64,000 bases of DNA from Orientallactaga sibirica (Eukaryota; Chordata; Mammalia; Rodentia; Dipodidae), in contig JAEOAD010002621.1 in NCBI GenBank assembly GCA_036365145.1, positions 1 to 64,000 of the forward strand. Direction: 5' to 3'. The first letter of the stretch is position 1, and every line of letters starts with the position of its first letter. The translations under genes were made by a program, and so were the position numbers. Below are positions 58,501 through 64,000 of this stretch, piece after piece. A model generated the notes under the pieces. It was not told where the DNA came from. It searched no databases and saw only the letters and a program-made list of their open reading frames with translations.

Positions 58501-61500
58501 AGTTTCTTTAGAAAAGAAACATCTTCATTACCGAACATTGTACTGTGTGAAATAAGTTAATTCGGTTCTAGGAATCAGTTTAATTTCTACAAAGAAGGTT
58601 GAGTGCAGCAAGTTCAAACTTTCCTTGTTAATGTAATCTAAAAAAGATGGCCAAGTTAGTAGATTCGCCTCATTTGTAAAGTAGTTTGTTGAGAAAACAA
58701 ACATCTTCATTGCCGAACATTGTACTGTGTGAAATAAGCTCATTCGGTTCTAGGAATCAGTTGCTTTCCTACAAAGAAGGTTGAGTGCAGCAAGTTCAAA
58801 CTTTCCTTGTTAATGTAATCTAAAAAGATGCACAAGTTAGTAGATTGGCCTCATTTCTAAAGTAGTTTGTTTAGAAAACAAACATCTTCATTACCGAACA
58901 CTGTACTGTGTGAAATAAGTTAATTCGATTCTAGGAATCAGTTTAATTTCCTACAAAGAAGGTTGAGTGCAGCAAGTTCAAACTTTCCTTGTTAATGTAA
59001 TCTAAAAAGATGGCCAAGTTAGTAGATTCGCCTCATTTGTAAAGTAGTTTTTGTTGAGAAAACAAACATCTTCATTGCCAAACATTGTACTGTGTGAAAT
59101 AAGCTCATTCGGTTCTAGGAATCAGTTGCTTTCCAAGAAGAAGGTTGAGTGCAGCAAGTTCAAACTTTCCTTGTTAATGTAATCTAAAAGATGCACAAGT
59201 TAGTAGATTGGCCTCATTTCTAAAGTAGTTTGTTTAGAAAACAAACATCTTCATTACCGAACACTGTACTGTGTGAAATAAGCTCATTCGGTTCTAGGAA
59301 TCAGTTGCTTTCCTACAAAGAAGGTTGAGTGCAGCAAGTTCAAACTTTCCTTGTTAATGTAATCTAAAAGATGTACAAGTTAGTAGATTGGCCTCATTTC
59401 TAAAGTAGTTTGTTTAGAAAAGAAACATCTTCATTACCGAACACTGTACTGTGTGAAATAAGTTAATTCGGTTCTAGGAATCAGTTTAATTTCTACAAAG
59501 AAGGTTGAGTGCAGCAAGTTCAAACTTTCCTTGTTAATGTAATCTAAAAAGATGGCCAAGTTAGAAGATTCGCCTCATTTGTAAAGTACTTTGTTGAGAA
59601 AACAAACATCTTCATTGCCGAACATTGTACTGTGTGAAATAAGCTCATTCGGTTCTAGGAATCAGTTGCTTTCCTACAAAGAAGGTTGAGTGCAGCAAGT
59701 TCAAACTTTCCTTGTTAATGTAATCTGAAAAGATGCACAACTTAGTAGATTGGCCTCATTTCTAAAGTAGTTTCTTTAGAAAAGAAACATCTTCAGTACC
59801 GAACACTGTACTGTGTGAAATAAGTTAATTTCGCTTCTAGGAATCAGTTTAATTTCTACAAAGAAGGTTGAGTGCAGCAAGTTCAAACTTTCCTTGTTAA
59901 TGTAATCTAAAAAGATGGCCAAGTTAGAAGATTCGCCTCATTTGTAAAGTAGTTTGTTGAGAAAACAAACATCTTCATTGCCGAACATTGTACTGTGTGA
60001 AATAAGCTCATTTGGTTCTAGGAATCAGTTGCTTTCCTACAAAGAAGGTTGAGTGCAGCAAGTTCAAACTTTCCTTGTTAATGTAATCTAAAAAGATGCA
60101 CAAGTTAGTAGATTGGCCTCATTTCTAAAGTAGTTTGTTTAGAAAACAAACATCTTCATTACCGAACACTGTACTGTGTGAAATAAGTTAATTCGATTCT
60201 AGGAATCAGTTTAATTTCTACAAAGAAGGTTGAGTGCAGCAAGTTCAAACTTTCCTTGTTAATGTAATCTAAAAAGATGGCCAAGTTAGAAGATTCGCCT
60301 CATTTGTAAAGTAGTTTTGTTGAGAAAACAAACATCTTCATTGCCGAACATTGTACTGTGTGAAATAAGCTCATTCGGTTCTAGGAATCAGTTGCTTTCC
60401 TACAAAGAAGGTTGAGTGCAGCAAGTTCAAACTTTCCTTGTTAATGTAATCTAAAAAGATGCACAAGTTAGTAGATTGGCCTCATTTCTAAAGTAGTTTG
60501 TTTAGAAAACAAACATCTTCATTACCGAACATTGTACTGTGTGAAATAAGCTCATTCGGTTCTAGGAATCAGTTGCTTTCCTACAAAGAAGGTTGAGTGC
60601 AGCAAGTTCAAACTTTCCTTGTTTGTGTAATCTAAAAAGATGCACAAGTTAGTAGATTGGCCTCATTTCTAAAGTAGTTTCTTTAGAAAACAAACATCTT
60701 CAGTACCGAACACTGTACTGTGTGAAATAAGTTAATTCGGTTCTAGGAATCAGTTTAATTTCTACAAAGAAGGTTGAGTGCAGCAAGTTCAAACTTTCCT
60801 TGTTAATGTAATCTAAAAAGATGGCCAAGTTAGTAGATTGGCCTCATTTGTAAAGTAGTTTGTTGAGAAAACAAACATCTTCATTGCCGAACATTGTACT
60901 GTGTGAAATAAGCTCATTCGGTTCTAGGAATCAGTTGCTTTTCTACAAAGAAGGTTGAGTGCAGCAAGTTCAAACTTTCCTGTTAATGTAATCTAAAAAG
61001 ATGTACAAGTTAGTAGATTCGCCTCATTTCTAAAGTAGTTTCTTTAGAAAAGAAACATCTTCATTGCCGAACACTGTACTGTGTGAAATAAGTTAATTCG
61101 GTTCTAGGAATCAGTTGCTTTTTCTACAAAGAAGGTTGAGTGCAGCAAGTTCAAACTTTCCTTGTTAATGTAATCTCAAAAGATGGCCAAGTTAGAAGAT
61201 TCGCCTCATTTGTAAAGTAGTTTGTTGAGAAAACAAACATCTTCATTGCCGAACATTGTACTGTGTGAAATAAGCTCATTCGGTTCTAGGAATCAGTTGC
61301 TTTCCTACAAAGAAGGTTGAGTGCAGCAAGTTCAAACTTTCCTTGTTAATGTAATCTAAAAAAGATGGCCAAGTTAGTAGATTCGCCTCATTTGTAAAGT
61401 AGTTTGTTGAGAAAACAAACATCTTCATTACCGAACATTGTACTGTGTGAAATAAGCTCATTCGTTTCTAGGAATCAGTTGCTTTCCTACAAAGAAGGTT

Positions 61501-64000
61501 GAGTGCAGCAAGTTCAAACTTTCCTTGTTAATGTAATCTGAAAAGATGCACAAGTTAGTAGATTGGCCTCATTTCTAAAGTAGTTTCTTTAGAAAAGAAA
61601 CATCTTCAGTACCGAACACTGTACTACTGTGTGAAATAAGTTAATTCGCTTCTAGGAATCAGTTTAATTTCTACGAAGAAGGTTGAGTGCAGCAAGTTCA
61701 AACTTTCCTTGTTAATGTAATCTAAAAAGATGGCCAAGTTAGAAGATTCGCCTCATTTGTAAAGTACTTTGTTGAGAAAACAAACATCTTCATTGCCGAA
61801 CATTGTACTGTGTGAAATAAGCTCATTCGGTTCTAGGAATCAGTTGCTTTCCTACAAAGAAGGTTGAGTGCAGCAAGTTCAAACTTTCCTTGTTAATGTA
61901 ATCTAAAAAGATGCACAACTTAGTAGATTGGCCTCATTTCTAAAGTAGTTTGTTTAGAAAACAAACATCTTCATTACCGAACACTGTACTATGTGAAATG
62001 AGCTAATTCGATTCTAGGAATCAGTTGCTTTCCTACAAAGAAGGTTGAGTGCAGCAAGTTCAAACTTTCCTACTTTGTGTAATCTAACAAGATGTACAAG
62101 TTAGTAGATTCGCCTCATTTCTAAAGTAGTTTCTTTAGAAAACAAACATCTTCAGTACCGAACACTGTACTGTGTGAAATAAGTTAATTCGGCTTCTAGG
62201 AATCAGTTTTAATTTCCTACAAAGAAGGTTGAGTGCAGCAAGTTCAAACTTTCCTTGTTAATGTAATCTAAAAAGATGGCCAAGTTAGTAGATTCGCCTC
62301 ATTTGTAAAGTAGTTTGTTGAGAAAACAAACATCTTCATTGCCGAACATTGTACTGTGTGAAATAAGCTCATTCGGTTCTAGGAATCAGTTGCTTTCCTA
62401 CAAAGAAGGTTGAGTGCAGCAAGTTCAAACTTTCCTTGTTAATGTAATCTAAAAAGATGTCCAAGTTAGTAGATTCGCCTCATTTCTAAAGTAGTTTCTT
62501 TAGAAAACAAACCTAAATTGCCAAACTTTGTACTTTGTGAAATGAGCTAATTCAGTTCTAGGAATCAGTTTACTTTCTACGAAGATGGTTGAGTTTAGCA
62601 AGTTCAAACTTTCCTTGTTAATGTGGTCTGAAAAGATGTCCAAGTTAGTAGATTTGCCTCATTGGTAAAGTAGTTTGTTGAGAAAACAAACATCTTCATT
62701 GCCGAACATTGTACTGTGTGAACAAAGCTAATTTAGTTCTAGAATTCAGTTGCTTTCCTACAAAGAAGGTTGAATGTAGCCAGTTCAAACTTTCCTTGTT
62801 AATGTAACCTAAAAAGATGCACGACTTAGTAGATTGGCCTCATTTCTAAAGTAGTTTCTTTAGAAAAGAAACATCTTCAGTACCGAACACTGTACTGTGT
62901 GAAATGAGTTAATTCGCTTCTAGGAGTCAGTTTAATTTCTACGAAGATGGTTGAGTGCAGGAAGTTCAAACTTTCCTAGTTTGTGTAATCTAACAAGATG
63001 TACAAGTTAGTGGATTCGCATCATTTCTAAATTAGTTTCTTTAGAAAACAAACATCTTCAGTACCGAACACTGTACTGTGTGAAATAAGTTAATTCGGTT
63101 CTAGGAATCAGGTGCTTTCCTACAAAGAAGGTTGAGTGCAGCAAGTTCAAACTTTCCTTGTTAATGTAATCTAAAAAGATGGCCAAGTTAGTAGATTCGA
63201 CTCATTTGTAAAGTAGTTTGTTGAGAAAACAAACATCTTCATTGCCGAACATTGTACTGTGTGAAATAAGCTCATTCGGTTCTAGGAATCAGTTGCTTTC
63301 CTACAAAGAAGGTTGAGTGCAGCAAGTTCAAACTTTCCTTGTTAATGTAATCTAAAAAAGATGCACAAGTTAGTAGATTGGCCTCATTTCTAAAGTAGTT
63401 TGTTTAGAAAACAAACATCTTCAGTACCGAACACTGTACTGTGTGAAATAAGTTAATTCGTTTCTAGGAATCAGTTTAATTTCTACGAAGATGGTTGAGT
63501 GCAGCAAGTTCAAACTTTCCTTGTTACTGTAATCTAAAAAGATGGCCAAGTTAGAAGATTCGCCTCATTTGTAAAGTAGTTTGTTGAGAAAACAAACATC
63601 TTCATTGCCGAACATTGTACTGTGTGAAATAGCTCATTCGGTTCTAGGAATCAGTTGCTTTCCTACAAAGAAGGTTGAGTGCAGCAAGTTCAAACTTTCC
63701 TTGTTAATGTAATCTAAAAAGATGGCCAAGTTAGTAGATTGGCCTCATTTGTAAAGTAGTTTGTTGAGAAAACAAACATCTTCATTGCCGAACATTGTAC
63801 TGTGTGAAATAAGCTCATTCGGTTCTAGGAATCAGTTGCTTTCCTACAAAGAAGGTTGAGTGCAGCAAGTTCAAACTTTCCTTGTTAATGTAATCTAAAA
63901 AGATGGCAAGTTAGTAGATTCGCCTCATTTGTAAAGTAGTTTGTTGAGAAAACAAACATCTTCATTGCCGAACATTGTACTGTGTGAAATAAGCTCATTC
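40515..64000. repeat. 181-bp satellite array, right block
   Basis: The same satellite continues in the same orientation after the L1, restarting at AAACTTTCCTTG, the point where the left block stopped. About 130 monomers by length. Between 40.5 and 44.6 kb and 50 and 56 kb the A, B and C classes are fairly distinct. Between about 44.7 and 49 kb and from 57 to 62 kb many monomers mix class markers, for example a class A 'ctaaaaagatg' start with a class B/C middle. Around 62500-62800 several monomers carry more private changes than their neighbours. The array runs off the right edge of the window. No coding potential is seen apart from chance minus-strand frames of about 60-70 codons that span monomer boundaries. 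Confidence 0.97.

Noticed and set aside
1..64000. CRISPR array
   Set aside because: The repeats are directly adjacent 181-bp units with no unique spacers, and the L1 is mammalian.

Overview
The window is almost entirely one AT-rich, head-to-tail satellite DNA with a period of about 181 bp. It is interrupted once, at about 32041-40514, by a nearly full-length but broken LINE-1 (L1) retrotransposon on the minus strand. No host protein-coding or RNA gene is visible. The L1 anatomy (YY1-type 5' end, GC-rich tandem-repeat 5' UTR, ORF1, short A-rich spacer, ORF2 with AP-type endonuclease, reverse transcriptase and Cys-rich end, G-rich 3' UTR, AATAAA) points to a placental mammal. The repeated 5' UTR units recall rodents, but I do not recognise the satellite and do not name a species. 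An array of more than 64 kb with no edge in view fits a centromeric or pericentromeric block in a long-read assembly.

Layout. 1-32040: roughly 177 monomers (length divided by period), all in one orientation. 32041-40514: L1. 40515-64000: roughly 130 more monomers in the same orientation and phase. The L1 is flanked by a 10-12 bp target-site duplication (AAACTTTCCT core), so it interrupted one monomer.

Monomers fall into three main classes. Class A has AAGATGGCCAAG, TTTGTTGAGAAAACAAA, 'cattgccgaacattg' and 'agctcattcgg'. Class B has AAGATGCACAACTTAG, GTTTGTTTAGAAAACAAAC, 'gtactatgtgaaatgagctag' and 'aatcacttgc'. Class C has AACAAGATGTACAAG, GTTTCTTTAGAAAAGAAAC, 'cttcagtaccg' and 'cagtttaatttctacg'. 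A and B/C variants (A', D, D') also occur. In the middle of the left array they form higher-order structure: B-C-A trimers of 543 bp, and a 13-monomer unit of about 2.36 kb seen at 15537-17889 and, in tandem, at 22753-25108 and 25109-27471. Other stretches (about 18.5-22.2, 44.7-49 and 57-62 kb) are made largely of class-chimeric monomers. A canonical CENP-B box was not found. Instead each class carries its own short dyad symmetries, the strongest structural signal in the window.

Nothing here supports a new multigene system. The points worth following are the class-specific dyads with paired base swaps, a YY1-like core confined to class A, the 13-mer, local rearrangements, and what the unhomogenised L1 says about the history of the array.
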